64,000 nucleotides of DNA from Pseudomonas sp. (GCF_030690725.1 NZ_JAUYGD010000068.1:62001-126000); one strand, 5' to 3'; positions 51,285 to 61,114 are shown, counted from the stretch's first letter. Program-made: numbers and translations. Notes: generated by a model from the sequence alone, not told the origin.

Positions 51285-54200
51285 CTTCGACCACGCTCCA
51301 CTGCTTACTCAGACGCTTGTCCGATACCGGCAGTTTGGTGCCCAGCTGCTGGGCGAACAGCGACACGCGGTATTCCTCCAGTAGCCAGCGGTACAGCACC
51401 AGCTGCGGGTCGCGCTTGCCTTCCTGGCTGTGTTTGCCCAGGCGCGCTTGGTATTGCTCCCAATAGCCCGCCAGCTCGCCGCTCCAGACGCGGTCGCGCT
51501 GCACCTGGCCGGCGATCTTGTCCAGACGCTGCTCAATGGCCTTGAGATAACGCGGCACTTCCTTAAGCCACTGCGCCGGGGTTTCGCGGACGAAGCCGGG
51601 ATAGACCAGGTTGCTCAGCTGCAGCTTGATGTCGTTGAGCGCCATGGCCTGGGCCAGGTCGATCTTGCCCTTAAAGCGCTTCTGCAGCCCGTGCCACAGC
51701 TTGAGAATTTCCAGGCACAGCTTGGCCAGGCGTTCGGCCTCGCTGGTCCAGTCGCCGCGCTTGCGCTCGGCCAGGGCCGCCAGACCGGCACCGTCACGCG
51801 GTAGCGGCTCGCTACCCTCGAGGATGCAGCTGTCGAGGCTGGCCAGCAGAATATCTTCGACCAAGGCATCAACGCGGCCCATGTCGCGGTACAGCAGCGC
51901 CAGCTCGGTCAGCCCCGGTAGCTTGCCGCGCAGAAACTTGGCCTGCTCAGCCAACTGCTGCAAGAGCAAACGCTGCAGGGCGCGGCGATGCTGAAACTCG
52001 GCTTCGGCCAAAGTCGGGAAGCGCCCTTCCTTGACCACGCCCGCCTCTTCCACCAGCGCCGGGTAGACGGTCATGGACAGACCGGCGACCTGCTGCTGGG
52101 TCTTCGCCGCCACTTCGCTAAAGGCCTTGGCCTCCACCGGCTGCTGGCTCTTGGCAGTTTTTGGCAAGGCCAGGCCGGCCTGGGTCGCTTCGCTAAAGCG
52201 CGCGGTCAGCTCGGCAAGATCGCGGCCTTCGCCCAGGGGTTTGCCCTGGTTGTCGACCACTTCGATATTCATCCGCAGATGGCTTTCGATCTGGGACGCG
52301 GACTCGATCCAGGCTTCCTCGCTGACCCGCGTGCCGGTCATGCGCGTTAGCTCGCGACCCAGGGCTTCGGGCAGGCTGCCGTCGGCAAAACTGATCTTGC
52401 CCAGGGCGGCGCCGACAAAATCCGGCACCGGTACAAAGTTCTTGCGCAACGCCTTGGGCAGGCCGCGCACCAGGGCCATGCACTTGGCCTCCAGCAGGCC
52501 GGGCACCAGCCATTCCAGGCGTTCAGGCGGCAGTTGCGGCAACAACGGCGCGGGTACGCGCAGGGTGACGCCGTCACGCGGGTGATTGGGCTCGAAGTGA
52601 TAGCTCAGCGGCAAGGTCAATTCGCCCAGACGCAGGCTGTCCGGGTACTGCGCAGCGGTAACTTCCTTGGCGTCGCGGGCGAGCACGTCTTCTTCGCGCA
52701 TAAGCAGCAGCTGCGGGTTCTTCGCGCTCTCAGTCTTGTACCAACTGTCGAAGGTCGCGCTCTGATAGATGTTCGCCGGCAGGCGCGCCTCGTAGTAGGC
52801 GAACAGGGTTTCATCGTCGGCCAGAATGTCGCGGCGGCGTGCCTTGGCTTCCAGCTCGTCGAGCTTTTCCAGCAACTGGCGATTGGCGGTCAGGCACTTG
52901 GCGCGCGAGTTGATCTCGCCACCAACCAGGCCCTCGCGGATAAACAGCTCGCGGCAGACCACCGGTTCAATAGGGCCGAAATGCACCGGACGGCGGCCGA
53001 CCACGATCAGGCCGTAGAGGCTGATCTGCTCGAAGGCCACCACCTGGCCGCGCTTCTTCTCCCAGTGCGGTTCCAGGTGGTTTTTCTTGATCAGATGGCC
53101 GGCCAGCGGCTCGATCCAGTCCGGCTCGATCTTGGCCACCATGCGCGCAAACAGCTTGGTGGTTTCCACCAACTCGGCGGCCATCAACCAGCTAGGTTTC
53201 TTGCGGCCGATCACCGAGGACGGATGCACCCAGAAGCGCCGCTGACGCGCACCGAGATAGTCGCCGTCTTCGGTCTTCTGACCGATCTGGCTGAGCAGGC
53301 CGGCGAGAATCGCCTTATGCACGGCGGCGTAGCCTTTGGCGCGCTGGGCGGCCTGGTCTTTTTCGGCCAGTTCTTTTTCTTTCAGCGCGGCGGAGAGCTG
53401 TGGTTCGGCATTCCGGCGGTCCCCGGCAATCGCGGGCTGGCCTGCAGATTGCTGATCGCGGCCAAGGCCGCTCCTACCCTGACCGCGACCACCTTCAGAC
53501 AGCTGTAAGTCGCGGGTAATCAGCACCAGTTGGCGATGCGCGTCGCGCCACTCACGCAGCCTGAGGTAGTTAAGGAAATTCTTACGGCACCAGCTGCGCA
53601 GCGCGCTTGAGCCGAGAGCCTGGCGCTGCTCCTCGAAACCGCGCCACAGATTGATCAGCGCGGCGAAGTCGGAATCGACATCCTTCCACTGCGCATGGGC
53701 CTGGTCAGCGGCCTGCTGGCGGTCGGATGGGCGCTCGCGCACATCCTGCACCGACAAGGCGCTGGCGATAATCAGGATTTCTTCCAGACTGCCCTGCTTG
53801 GCGCCTTCCAGCACCATGCGACCCAGACGCGGGTCCACCGGCAAACGCGCCAGCTGACGACCCAGCGGCGTCAGTTGGCCCTCGCGATTAACCGCCGAGA
53901 GTTCCTGCAACAGGTTGAAGCCGTCGCTAATCGCCTTGCCATCCGGCGGCTCGATAAACGGGAAAGCCTCAATCTCGCCGAGGCGCAGATGGAGCATCTG
54001 CAGAATCACCGCCGCCAGGTTGGTACGCAGAATTTCCGGATCGGTAAAGGCCGGGCGGCCGTTGAAATCTTCCTCGCTGTACAGGCGGATGCAGATGCCC
54101 GGCTCGACCCGCCCGCAGCGGCCCTTGCGCTGGTTGGCGCTGGCCTGGGACACGGCCTCGATGGGCAGACGCTGCACCTTGGCGCGATAGCTGTAGCGGC

Positions 54201-55341
54201 TGATGCGCGCCGTACCGCTGTCGATCACGTAGCGGATGCCCGGCACGGTCAGCGAGGTTTCTGCGACGTTGGTGGCCAGAACGATCTTGCGTGCGCCCAT
54301 GGGTGCGAAAATCTTCTGCTGCTCGGCCGGGGTCAGCCGCGCATACAGCGGCAGCACTTCGGTCAGGCGTAGATTGGCCTTGCGCAGCACCTCGGCGGCG
54401 TCGCGAATCTCGCGCTCGCCGGGCAGAAACACCAGCACATCGCCGGGTCGCTTGCCTTCGGCTTTCTCGAAAGCGCTGATCTCATCGAGGGTGGCGAGAA
54501 GCGCCTGGTCGACAGAGAGGTCTTCCTCGACGCGGTTGCCGTCTTCGTCCTGCTCAGCGGTCAGCGGACGGTACCAGGTGTCCACCGGGAAGGTGCGCCC
54601 GGACACCTCGACAATCGGCGCGCCATCGAAGTGCGCAGAGAAGCGCTGCAGATCGATGGTCGCCGAAGTGATGATCAGCTTGAGATCAGGGCGGCGCACC
54701 AACAGGGTCTTCAGAAAGCCCAGCAAGAAGTCGATATTCAGGCTGCGTTCGTGGGCCTCGTCGACGATGATCGTGTCGTACTTTTCCAGGTAGCGGTCGT
54801 GCTGAGTCTCGGCCAGCAGGATGCCGTCGGTCATCAGCTTGATCAGGCTGCGCTCGTTGCTCTGATCCTCGAAACGCACCTGATAACCGACCAGCTCGCC
54901 CAGCGGCGTGCCGATTTCTTCTGCGACTCGGGTCGCCACGCTGCGTGCCGCCAGTCGACGCGGCTGGGTGTGGCCGATCAAGCCGTGCACGCCGCGGCCC
55001 AGTTCCAGGCAGATTTTCGGCAGCTGGGTGGTCTTGCCCGAACCGGTTTCCCCGGCAATCACCACCACCTGATGCGCAGCGATGGCGGCCTTGATTTCGT
55101 CGCGCTTGGCGGCAATCGGCAGGGCATCGTCGTAACGCATCGGCGGCACGCTCAGCCGGCGCGCCTCGACCTTGGCGCGCGAGGCCTCGAAGCGCTGCAG
55201 CCACTGCGCCAACTTGGCTTCGTCCACCGGCGTCTGCTTGCGCAGTTCATGCAACTGCCGGCGCAGACGATGACGGTCAACCAGCAGGGTCTGGTCGAGG
55301 TTTTTCAGCAGTTGGTCAACGGCGGGCGTGGCGTCGGTCAT
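51280..55341 (-). CDS. hrpA: ATP-dependent RNA helicase HrpA, with an in-frame REP insertion
   Basis: A 1353-residue DEAH-box helicase. Walker A GETGSGKTTQ is near residue 100, DEAH in IIVDEAHERS near 195, then SAT and the QRKGRCGR motif VI. Downstream are the HA2, OB-fold and the DUF3418 region of bacterial HrpA. Around residues 615-660 (53400-53500) lies a Gly/Arg/Gln-rich stretch plus an Ala/Lys/Glu helix absent from HrpA as I know it; its DNA contains a Pseudomonas REP core. The frame stays open through it. ATG 55341 is chosen; the TTG at 55365 lacks a better site. HrpA also acts on stalled translation in E. coli. Confidence 0.95.
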   Translation of the reverse strand: MTDATPAVDQLLKNLDQTLLVDRHRLRRQLHELRKQTPVDEAKLAQWLQRFEASRAKVEARRLSVPPMRYDDALPIAAKRDEIKAAIAAHQVVVIAGETGSGKTTQLPKICLELGRGVHGLIGHTQPRRLAARSVATRVAEEIGTPLGELVGYQVRFEDQSNERSLIKLMTDGILLAETQHDRYLEKYDTIIVDEAHERSLNIDFLLGFLKTLLVRRPDLKLIITSATIDLQRFSAHFDGAPIVEVSGRTFPVDTWYRPLTAEQDEDGNRVEEDLSVDQALLATLDEISAFEKAEGKRPGDVLVFLPGEREIRDAAEVLRKANLRLTEVLPLYARLTPAEQQKIFAPMGARKIVLATNVAETSLTVPGIRYVIDSGTARISRYSYRAKVQRLPIEAVSQASANQRKGRCGRVEPGICIRLYSEEDFNGRPAFTDPEILRTNLAAVILQMLHLRLGEIEAFPFIEPPDGKAISDGFNLLQELSAVNREGQLTPLGRQLARLPVDPRLGRMVLEGAKQGSLEEILIIASALSVQDVRERPSDRQQAADQAHAQWKDVDSDFAALINLWRGFEEQRQALGSSALRSWCRKNFLNYLRLREWRDAHRQLVLITRDLQLSEGGRGQGRSGLGRDQQSAGQPAIAGDRRNAEPQLSAALKEKELAEKDQAAQRAKGYAAVHKAILAGLLSQIGQKTEDGDYLGARQRRFWVHPSSVIGRKKPSWLMAAELVETTKLFARMVAKIEPDWIEPLAGHLIKKNHLEPHWEKKRGQVVAFEQISLYGLIVVGRRPVHFGPIEPVVCRELFIREGLVGGEINSRAKCLTANRQLLEKLDELEAKARRRDILADDETLFAYYEARLPANIYQSATFDSWYKTESAKNPQLLLMREEDVLARDAKEVTAAQYPDSLRLGELTLPLSYHFEPNHPRDGVTLRVPAPLLPQLPPERLEWLVPGLLEAKCMALVRGLPKALRKNFVPVPDFVGAALGKISFADGSLPEALGRELTRMTGTRVSEEAWIESASQIESHLRMNIEVVDNQGKPLGEGRDLAELTARFSEATQAGLALPKTAKSQQPVEAKAFSEVAAKTQQQVAGLSMTVYPALVEEAGVVKEGRFPTLAEAEFQHRRALQRLLLQQLAEQAKFLRGKLPGLTELALLYRDMGRVDALVEDILLASLDSCILEGSEPLPRDGAGLAALAERKRGDWTSEAERLAKLCLEILKLWHGLQKRFKGKIDLAQAMALNDIKLQLSNLVYPGFVRETPAQWLKEVPRYLKAIEQRLDKIAGQVQRDRVWSGELAGYWEQYQARLGKHSQEGKRDPQLVLYRWLLEEYRVSLFAQQLGTKLPVSDKRLSKQWSVVEG
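53456..53479 (-). repeat. REP element core inside hrpA
   Basis: The plus-strand string GCGGCCAAGGCCGCTCCTAC at 53460-53479 has a 6-base-pair stem, an AA loop and the GTAGGAGC end (minus strand) typical of Pseudomonas REP sequences. It is translated in hrpA as part of GRSGLGRD. No second, inverted REP completing a REPIN was identified nearby. Confidence 0.75.
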
Positions 55342-55433
55342 CGGGTAATCGCGGGATGGGGTCAAGGGGAAGAGCAGGAAGGCGGCGATTGTCGCATTTT
55401 TGCCTAGGGGAAAACGACCAAAGGGCAGAAAGC

Positions 55434-55460
55434 AAAAAGCCCATCAGCGATGGGCTTTTT
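55434..55460 (-). terminator. strong intrinsic terminator of the cold-shock gene
   Basis: AAAAAGCCCATC pairs with GATGGGCTTTTT around a 3-base loop. Read on the minus strand it gives a stable stem ending in a U-tract, 16 bases after the cold-shock gene stop. Confidence 0.9.
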
Positions 55461-55476
55461 TAGAGGGGCATGGAGC

Positions 55477-55686
55477 CTAGAACGCTGACACGTCGTCAGC
55501 CTGCAGGCCCTTCTGCCCCTGGGTTACCGTGTACTCGACCTTCTGCCCTTCGAGCAGAGTGCGATGGCCTTCGCCACGGATGGCGCGGAAATGCACGAAC
55601 ACATCCGCACCGCTCTCGCGCTGAATAAAGCCATAGCCCTTGGAATCATTGAACCACTTGACGGTGCCTGTCTCGCGCTCAGCCAT
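55477..55686 (-). CDS. cold-shock domain protein (CspA family)
   Basis: A 69-residue single-domain protein. RNP1 is KGYGFIQ and RNP2 is VFVHF; the start has GTVKWFND. Cold-shock proteins bind single-stranded RNA and DNA and melt RNA structure. The start at ATG 55686 is at the normal family position with AGGTA nearby; the frame continues upstream to 55794 through the 5' leader, which is not coding. The leader of CspA-family genes is often long and regulatory. Confidence 0.93.
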   Translation of the reverse strand: MAERETGTVKWFNDSKGYGFIQRESGADVFVHFRAIRGEGHRTLLEGQKVEYTVTQGQKGLQADDVSAF

Positions 55687-55911
55687 TACCTGTATCTCCA
55701 GCGTGCAGTTTTTATTGTTTGGCGCGGCCTGCAGGCGAGTGCCCGGCCATAACCGCAGGCCGAGTATAAAACAGCGTTTATGACTGAAAAGCACTTTTTA
55801 CAGAAAGGCTACAGGCCATACAGGACAAGCTATGCAGCGATATTTACGGATAAGAAAGCAGGCAACAGGATGGGCTCACCGTGCAACGGATAACCCATCC
55901 CCGACTCAGGG

Positions 55912-56100
55912 CTAGTCGCGCTCAGACCACATCACACCACCGGTGGCCCAGTCGCCTTTTTTGACCTCTTCGAAAATCACATCAACCGCGCTGGCATCGC
56001 AGCCGAGCACTTTGGTCGAGGCGTCGGTCAGGGCTTTGGCGTACTCGCGCTTGATCTCATCGCTGCGGCCTTCGAATATTTTGACCAGGAGGGTAGGCAT
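55912..56100 (-). CDS. 4-oxalocrotonate tautomerase-family protein
   Basis: A 62-residue protein beginning Met-Pro-Thr, so after Met removal Pro1 is the N-terminal catalytic base. VKIFEGRSDEIKREYAKALTDA and VIFEEVKKGDW match the 4-OT family. The usual Arg residues are only partly kept, so activity on 2-hydroxymuconate cannot be assumed. No aromatic-ring catabolic genes are adjacent. Confidence 0.82.
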   Translation of the reverse strand: MPTLLVKIFEGRSDEIKREYAKALTDASTKVLGCDASAVDVIFEEVKKGDWATGGVMWSERD

Positions 56101-56205
56101 CTAATTAATCCTCATAACAGGTGCAACAGGACTGGTTAGATCGGTCACGGCGATCCGCTTGGCGCATATGCGCGGGGCATTATCTGACCGGGACGACAGA
56201 AAAAC

Positions 56206-56230
56206 AAAGGGCCGCATTAAGCGGCCCTTT
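56206..56230 (-). terminator. intrinsic terminator after the Gld-like operon
   Basis: AAAGGGCCGC pairs with GCGGCCCTTT over ten base pairs around ATTAA, 17 bases after the stop of the minus-strand operon. Confidence 0.85.
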
Positions 56231-56246
56231 GCAGGTACAGACGGGA

Positions 56247-58082
56247 TCAGCCGTGACGGCGTCTGCGCCACAACCACAGCGCCAGCACGCCGAGGGTCAG
56301 CAGCAGCGGCACCAGGGCGATGTTGAGAAACTTGAGCGTGCTGCCCAGGGCCTCAATATCGGCATTCAGCTGGTAGCGTACATCGCGCAGTTCCTTACGA
56401 ATCGCCAGCTTCTGCTGCACGAACTGCTGCACCGCGGCCTGCTGCTCAGGGGTCAGCTCCAGGGCTTTGCTCGGATCATCGCTCTGCTGCAGGGCGGCGA
56501 GCTTCTGCTCGGTGTCGGCCAGTTGCGTTTGCAGGGCCTGTTCCTTCTCACGGAACTTGACCTCGGCCTCACGCTGAATGGCGTCTACCACCTCGAACGG
56601 ACGGGTAAAGCGACCACGCGAACGCACGCTGATCAGCGCTTCGGAGCCGGCCAGGTTGTCCAGGGCGTTGATCGCAAAACCGGCGTTATCCGCCCAGGGC
56701 TGCGGGATACGCTGGCCGAAGAAGTCCTGCACCTGCACCCACATGCGGTCGGTGAGCATGTCGGTGTCGGCGACGACGATCACATTGATATTATCCGCCT
56801 GCTTGAGGCCATCCTTCTGCCCCTCGATGCCCTCAGGGAAGGCCGTTTGCGCCGGGCCACTGATACGCGCCGCCAAGGTATAGCGCTCACCGGTGGGTTC
56901 CAGCTCGCGGATCAGCTCTTCCGGATTGGCCAGCATGCCAAAGCGTTTGGCATCAAACGGCATGGCGTACTGCGAGCTGCGAATCAGCGGAGTGAACTGG
57001 GTTTTCGCGCCTTCCAAAGGCTCAAGTATGCCGGCGGTGGCCACCGTCATGGTTTCCAGCGAGGCGGTGCTGATGTCCTCGGCATCCAGGGCACGCTTGG
57101 GCAGCGTCAGCCAGGCGGCGTGGCGCACCGGGCGCTGGCCTTCGCCCATGCTTACCGACATGGCGTAGGAGCCGTCGCCGAGTACCTGGTCCGGCAGCAT
57201 GCGTAGGCCCCAGGCCTTGAACAGTTCCGGCAGGTCGGAGGCCTTGTCGACCACCATTTCGCCGGGCATTTCGGCCTGGGTATCGGCCTCGCTGAACGGG
57301 TCGACAAAGGTCAGCAGCTTGCCGCCACGCAGAACGAACTGATCAATCGCATACAGCGTCTGCTCGGGCAGCTGCTTGGGATGAATCAGCAGCAACACCG
57401 AGACATTCTCGGGGATCAGGTCGACATCGCGCTTGAGGCTTTCGATCTGGAACAGCTGGCGAATTTCTTCGATCAGCATCCAGGCCGGCGTCGGTTGACG
57501 CGCAGCCATGTCGAAACCGCCGTTGACCTGCAAGCCAGACAGCACGCCGACCACCGGCCGCTCGGGCTTGGCCAGGCTTTGCACCAGACGGCTGAGTTCG
57601 TATTCAAGGAACTCTTCCTGATCCAGGGCGAAGAACGGGATCACCTGGGTCAGGCCTTCGGCATTCTTGCCGGCCAGACCGAAGTAGATCGAGTCGCCGC
57701 CCTGCTGCAGCGGAATGCCCTGCAGGCCGAATTCGGCGGCCTTGTCTTCGTCCTCGGAGAACGGCGCCGGGTCGATGATCGTCAACTTGAGTTTATCGCC
57801 GGCCTCGCGCTGATAAGCCTTGAGCATTTCCTCAACGCGCTTGGCGTAAGTGCGCAGCGCCGGCAGGTCCTTGGTGGCGGTGTCGGAGTAGAAGAAGTTC
57901 AGCTCCACCGGCTCGTCCAGCTCGGCAAGAATCTGCTCGGTGCCACTTGAGAGGGTGTAGAGCTTCTGCTCGGTCAGATCCAGCCGCACGCCACTAAGGC
58001 TGACGCTGGAGAACAGGTTGAAGGCGAGAAACGCCAGGGCAATGAGTGCAAGCCCGGCGCTGGAAACCATCAGCTTTTTCAT
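56247..58082 (-). CDS. GldG-like ABC transporter-associated protein
   Basis: A 611-residue protein with an N-terminal hydrophobic helix (AGLALIALAFLAFNLFSSV), a large periplasmic region (LYTLSSGTEQILAELDEPVELNFFYS; VVGVLSGLQVNGGFD), a coiled coil near 510-560 and a C-terminal helix followed by WRRRRHG. This layout matches GldG and related DUF4350-type proteins that accompany GldF/GldA-like ABC transporters. In bacteria outside Bacteroidetes the role is unknown; gliding is not implied. Last gene of the operon, before the terminator. Confidence 0.85.
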   Translation of the reverse strand: MKKLMVSSAGLALIALAFLAFNLFSSVSLSGVRLDLTEQKLYTLSSGTEQILAELDEPVELNFFYSDTATKDLPALRTYAKRVEEMLKAYQREAGDKLKLTIIDPAPFSEDEDKAAEFGLQGIPLQQGGDSIYFGLAGKNAEGLTQVIPFFALDQEEFLEYELSRLVQSLAKPERPVVGVLSGLQVNGGFDMAARQPTPAWMLIEEIRQLFQIESLKRDVDLIPENVSVLLLIHPKQLPEQTLYAIDQFVLRGGKLLTFVDPFSEADTQAEMPGEMVVDKASDLPELFKAWGLRMLPDQVLGDGSYAMSVSMGEGQRPVRHAAWLTLPKRALDAEDISTASLETMTVATAGILEPLEGAKTQFTPLIRSSQYAMPFDAKRFGMLANPEELIRELEPTGERYTLAARISGPAQTAFPEGIEGQKDGLKQADNINVIVVADTDMLTDRMWVQVQDFFGQRIPQPWADNAGFAINALDNLAGSEALISVRSRGRFTRPFEVVDAIQREAEVKFREKEQALQTQLADTEQKLAALQQSDDPSKALELTPEQQAAVQQFVQQKLAIRKELRDVRYQLNADIEALGSTLKFLNIALVPLLLTLGVLALWLWRRRRHG

Positions 58083-58090
58083 GGGCGGCC

Positions 58091-58825
58091 TCAGTCAGCT
58101 TTCTTCAGGTCGATAACCACCGCCGTCGCAGCCAACCAGGCGGCGATCAGGGTGAGGAAGTACAGCAGGTCGCGCAGGTCGATCACGCCCTTGCTGATCG
58201 CATCGAAACGGGTCAGGAAGCTCAGCGAAGCCACGGCATCCACCAGCCACTGCGGCGCCCAGCCACTGAAACCGTCGAGCACCATGGGGAAGCCGCTGAC
58301 GATAAACAGGAAGCACACGCTCACCGCCAGGATAAAGGCGATCACCTGGTTCTTCGCCAACGCCGACATGCACGAACCAATCGCGAGATAAGCGCCGGCC
58401 AGCAGCCAGCTGCCGATATAGCCGGTGATGATCGCGCCGTTGTCCGGCTCACCGAGGTAGTTGACGGTGATCACCATCGGGAAGGTCAGCAGCAGCGCCA
58501 AGCCAGCGAAGGCCCAGGCGGCGAGAAACTTGCCGGTAACCGCGTCGAAACGGGTGATCGGCAGGGTCATCAGCAGCTCAATGGTGCCGCTCTTGCGCTC
58601 CTCGGCCCATAGACGCATGGCAATCGCCGGCACCAGAAACAGATACAGCCAGGGGTGGAAATTGAAGAACGGCGACAGGTTGGCCTGGCCGCTCTCGAAG
58701 AAACCGCCAAGGTAGAAGGTGAACACCCCGGACAGCACCAGAAAGATCAGGATAAACACATAGGCCAGCGGCGTGGCGAAGTAGCTCGCCAGCTCGCGCT
58801 TGAAAATCACCAACAACTGACTCAT
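58091..58825 (-). CDS. ABC-2 type permease, GldF-like
   Basis: A 244-residue inner-membrane protein with six predicted helices (AYVFILIFLVLSGVFTFYL, PWLYLFLVPAIAMRLWAEER), ERKSGTIELLMTLPI being the conserved ABC-2 cytoplasmic loop. ATG 58825 overlaps the ATPase stop (ATGA) with GGGAGG upstream; a longer frame to 58903 is not coding. Middle gene of an ATPase-permease-GldG run. Confidence 0.87.
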   Translation of the reverse strand: MSQLLVIFKRELASYFATPLAYVFILIFLVLSGVFTFYLGGFFESGQANLSPFFNFHPWLYLFLVPAIAMRLWAEERKSGTIELLMTLPITRFDAVTGKFLAAWAFAGLALLLTFPMVITVNYLGEPDNGAIITGYIGSWLLAGAYLAIGSCMSALAKNQVIAFILAVSVCFLFIVSGFPMVLDGFSGWAPQWLVDAVASLSFLTRFDAISKGVIDLRDLLYFLTLIAAWLAATAVVIDLKKAD

Positions 58826-59745
58826 ACCACCTCCCCACGGGTCAGGCTGCGGAACACTTCGTCCAGCCGACCGCGTTCTACATTCAACTCCTTGACCTTC
58901 CAACCACGTTCGGCGATCAGCGCATTGACCTGCGGGAAGATCACCTCACCCGGCTTAGCCAGGATGCTCAGGCTGTGTTCCAGGGCGTTTTCTTCCACCC
59001 CGACAACGCCCGGCAAGGCAGCCAGTGCGGCCTGATCCAGCGGCTCTTGGGCCACCAAGGTGACTGCCTGGTGATAACGCGAACGGCTTTCCAGCTCCAG
59101 CGGCGTGCCATCGGCCAGCAGCTTGCCGTGGGCGATCACCACCGCGCGGGTGCAGACCGCGGAGACTTCTTCGAGAATGTGGGTGGAGATGATCACGATC
59201 TTGTCGTAGGCCAAGCTCTGGATCAGCTTGCGCACCTGGTGCTTCTGATTCGGGTCGAGGCCATCGGTGGGCTCATCGAGAATCAGCACCTTGGGGTCAT
59301 GCAGAATCGCCTGGGCCAGGCCGACGCGGCGCTTAAAGCCCTTGGATAGGGTTTCGATGCTCTGCTCCAGCACAGCTTCCAGCTCGACCTGGGCGACCGC
59401 CTTGGCCACCCGCTCACGCTTCTCGGTGCCCTTGAAACCGCGCACCTCGGCGATAAATTCGAGGAAGCTGCGCACCGTCATATCGCCGTAGCACGGCGCG
59501 CCTTCGGGAAGATAACCGATCTGCCGCTGGGCTTTGAGGGTGTCTTTCTGGATATCGAAACCGAGGATGCTGGCGCTGCCGGAGGTCGGCGCAAGAAAGC
59601 CGGTGAGCATCTTCATGGTGGTGGATTTGCCGGCACCATTAGGGCCGAGAAAGCCCAGCACTTCACCGGGTTGAACACTGAAGGACAGGTCGTCAACAGC
59701 AGTGTGTTGCGCAAAACGCTTGGTTAGGTTTTTTATTTCGATCAT
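58822..59745 (-). CDS. ABC transporter ATP-binding protein, GldA-like
   Basis: A 307-residue ATPase: Walker A GPNGAGKST, signature LSKGFKRRVGLAQ, Walker B VLILDEPTDGLD, and a C-terminal extension of about 80 residues usual in GldA/YhaQ-type ATPases. It energises the permease whose start overlaps its stop. First gene of the operon. Substrate unknown. Confidence 0.92.
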   Translation of the reverse strand: MIEIKNLTKRFAQHTAVDDLSFSVQPGEVLGFLGPNGAGKSTTMKMLTGFLAPTSGSASILGFDIQKDTLKAQRQIGYLPEGAPCYGDMTVRSFLEFIAEVRGFKGTEKRERVAKAVAQVELEAVLEQSIETLSKGFKRRVGLAQAILHDPKVLILDEPTDGLDPNQKHQVRKLIQSLAYDKIVIISTHILEEVSAVCTRAVVIAHGKLLADGTPLELESRSRYHQAVTLVAQEPLDQAALAALPGVVGVEENALEHSLSILAKPGEVIFPQVNALIAERGWKVKELNVERGRLDEVFRSLTRGEVV

Positions 59746-59895
59746 GGCCTCTCACCATTGCGGTAACAGGCCCTGCTTGCAGCCGGTACTGACGCAAGCC
59801 GGGCGCTTAAGTGCCGGCGGACTATAAGGAGTCACGCGCAGGCAGCGCAAGCGAAGAACCGGGGAGTCATGTATCTGTTCGCTACAGCGGGGCCA

Positions 59896-59922
59896 GGCGC
59901 GGGTTGCTTAACAACCTGCGCC
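59896..59922 (-). terminator. hairpin after the iron-containing dehydrogenase gene
   Basis: GGCGCGGGTTG pairs with CAACCTGCGCC, the only mismatch being a possible G-U wobble, around a 5-base loop. It starts 14 bases after the minus-strand stop; no U-tract. Confidence 0.6.
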
Positions 59923-59936
59923 CGGCAGATCGCAGA

Positions 59937-61106
59937 CTAGAGAGTGCCGCGCAGGGCTTTTTCGAACAACTGGCTGTATTGCTCAGCCGTAAAGGCAATC
60001 GGGTTGGTGCCGGCAGAGGGATCGACCTCAGCCATCTGCCCGACCTGCTCGATGCGCGCATCATCAATGCCGATCTCGCCCAGGCTGTGCGGGATGCCGA
60101 CCTGTTCACGCAGCGCCATCACCCACTCCAGCACGCCACTGAAACCGGGTTTGGCCAGGTTCAGGTAGCGCGCCATTTTCTCCATCTGCGGCTCGATACG
60201 TTCGCGGTTGGCCACCAGCACATAAGGCATCAGCACCGCATTGAGCAGGCCATGGTGCGCGTCGTACAGCGCGCCCAGCGGATGAGCCAGGGCATGCATG
60301 GCGCCCAGGCCGCGCTGGAATGCCGTGGCGCCCATGCTTGATGCCACCAGCATCTGTAAGCGTGCTTCAACATCGCTACCCTGCGCTACCGCGCGCGGCA
60401 GATACTCCTGCACCAGGCGCATACCTTCCAGGGCAATGCCTTCGGCCATTGGGTGAAACAGCGGCGAGCAGAACGCCTCCAGATTGTGCGACAGCGCATC
60501 CATACCGGTGGCGGCGGTGATCTTGGCTGGCAGACCAAGGGTCAGCTCGGGATCAAGAATCACCAGCGCCGGCAGCATGCGCGCGTGGAAGATGATGCGT
60601 TTGATATGCACCGCATCATCGGTGATTACCGAAGCGCGGCCGACTTCCGAGCCGGTTCCGGCGGTGGTCGGCACCGCCACCACCGGGGCCATGCCGGCAA
60701 CATTGACGCGGTTGCAGTTGTCGCCGATATCCTCGAAATCCCACAGCGGTCGATCCTGGCCGACCATCAGGGCGATGGCCTTGCCGGCATCCAGCGCCGA
60801 GCCACCGCCAAAGGCGATCACTCCGTCATGTGCGCCGGCCTTGAATGCGGCCACTCCATCCATGACGTTCTGCCCGGTGGGGTTGCCCTTGATGCCATGA
60901 AACAACCCGGCCTTGAGGCCATCATCGCGGCAGTGCAACAACGCCCGGTCGATCATCGGCAATGCGGCCAGGCCTGGGTCGGTGACCAGCAGCGGCGCGC
61001 TCATGCCCAGTTGCCGGCAAGCCGCCGGCAGTTCGCTGATACGACCAACTCCGACGCGCACCGAGGTCGGGTAATTCCAGTTCATGCGGTAGTGATTCAG
61101 GTCCAT
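59937..61106 (-). CDS. iron-containing alcohol dehydrogenase
   Basis: A 389-residue group III alcohol dehydrogenase. Cofactor binding is at AFGGGSALDAGKAIALM and TTAGTGSEVGRASVIT; the iron ligands lie in DALSHNLEAF and HALAHPLGALYDAHHG. ATG 61106 has GAGG upstream; the frame reaches 61118. It starts nine bases after the aldehyde dehydrogenase stop and is the third gene of a catabolic operon, so it may oxidise or reduce an amino-alcohol-derived intermediate; that is inference. Confidence 0.9.
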   Translation of the reverse strand: MDLNHYRMNWNYPTSVRVGVGRISELPAACRQLGMSAPLLVTDPGLAALPMIDRALLHCRDDGLKAGLFHGIKGNPTGQNVMDGVAAFKAGAHDGVIAFGGGSALDAGKAIALMVGQDRPLWDFEDIGDNCNRVNVAGMAPVVAVPTTAGTGSEVGRASVITDDAVHIKRIIFHARMLPALVILDPELTLGLPAKITAATGMDALSHNLEAFCSPLFHPMAEGIALEGMRLVQEYLPRAVAQGSDVEARLQMLVASSMGATAFQRGLGAMHALAHPLGALYDAHHGLLNAVLMPYVLVANRERIEPQMEKMARYLNLAKPGFSGVLEWVMALREQVGIPHSLGEIGIDDARIEQVGQMAEVDPSAGTNPIAFTAEQYSQLFEKALRGTL

Positions 61107-61114
61107 GGCGCGCC

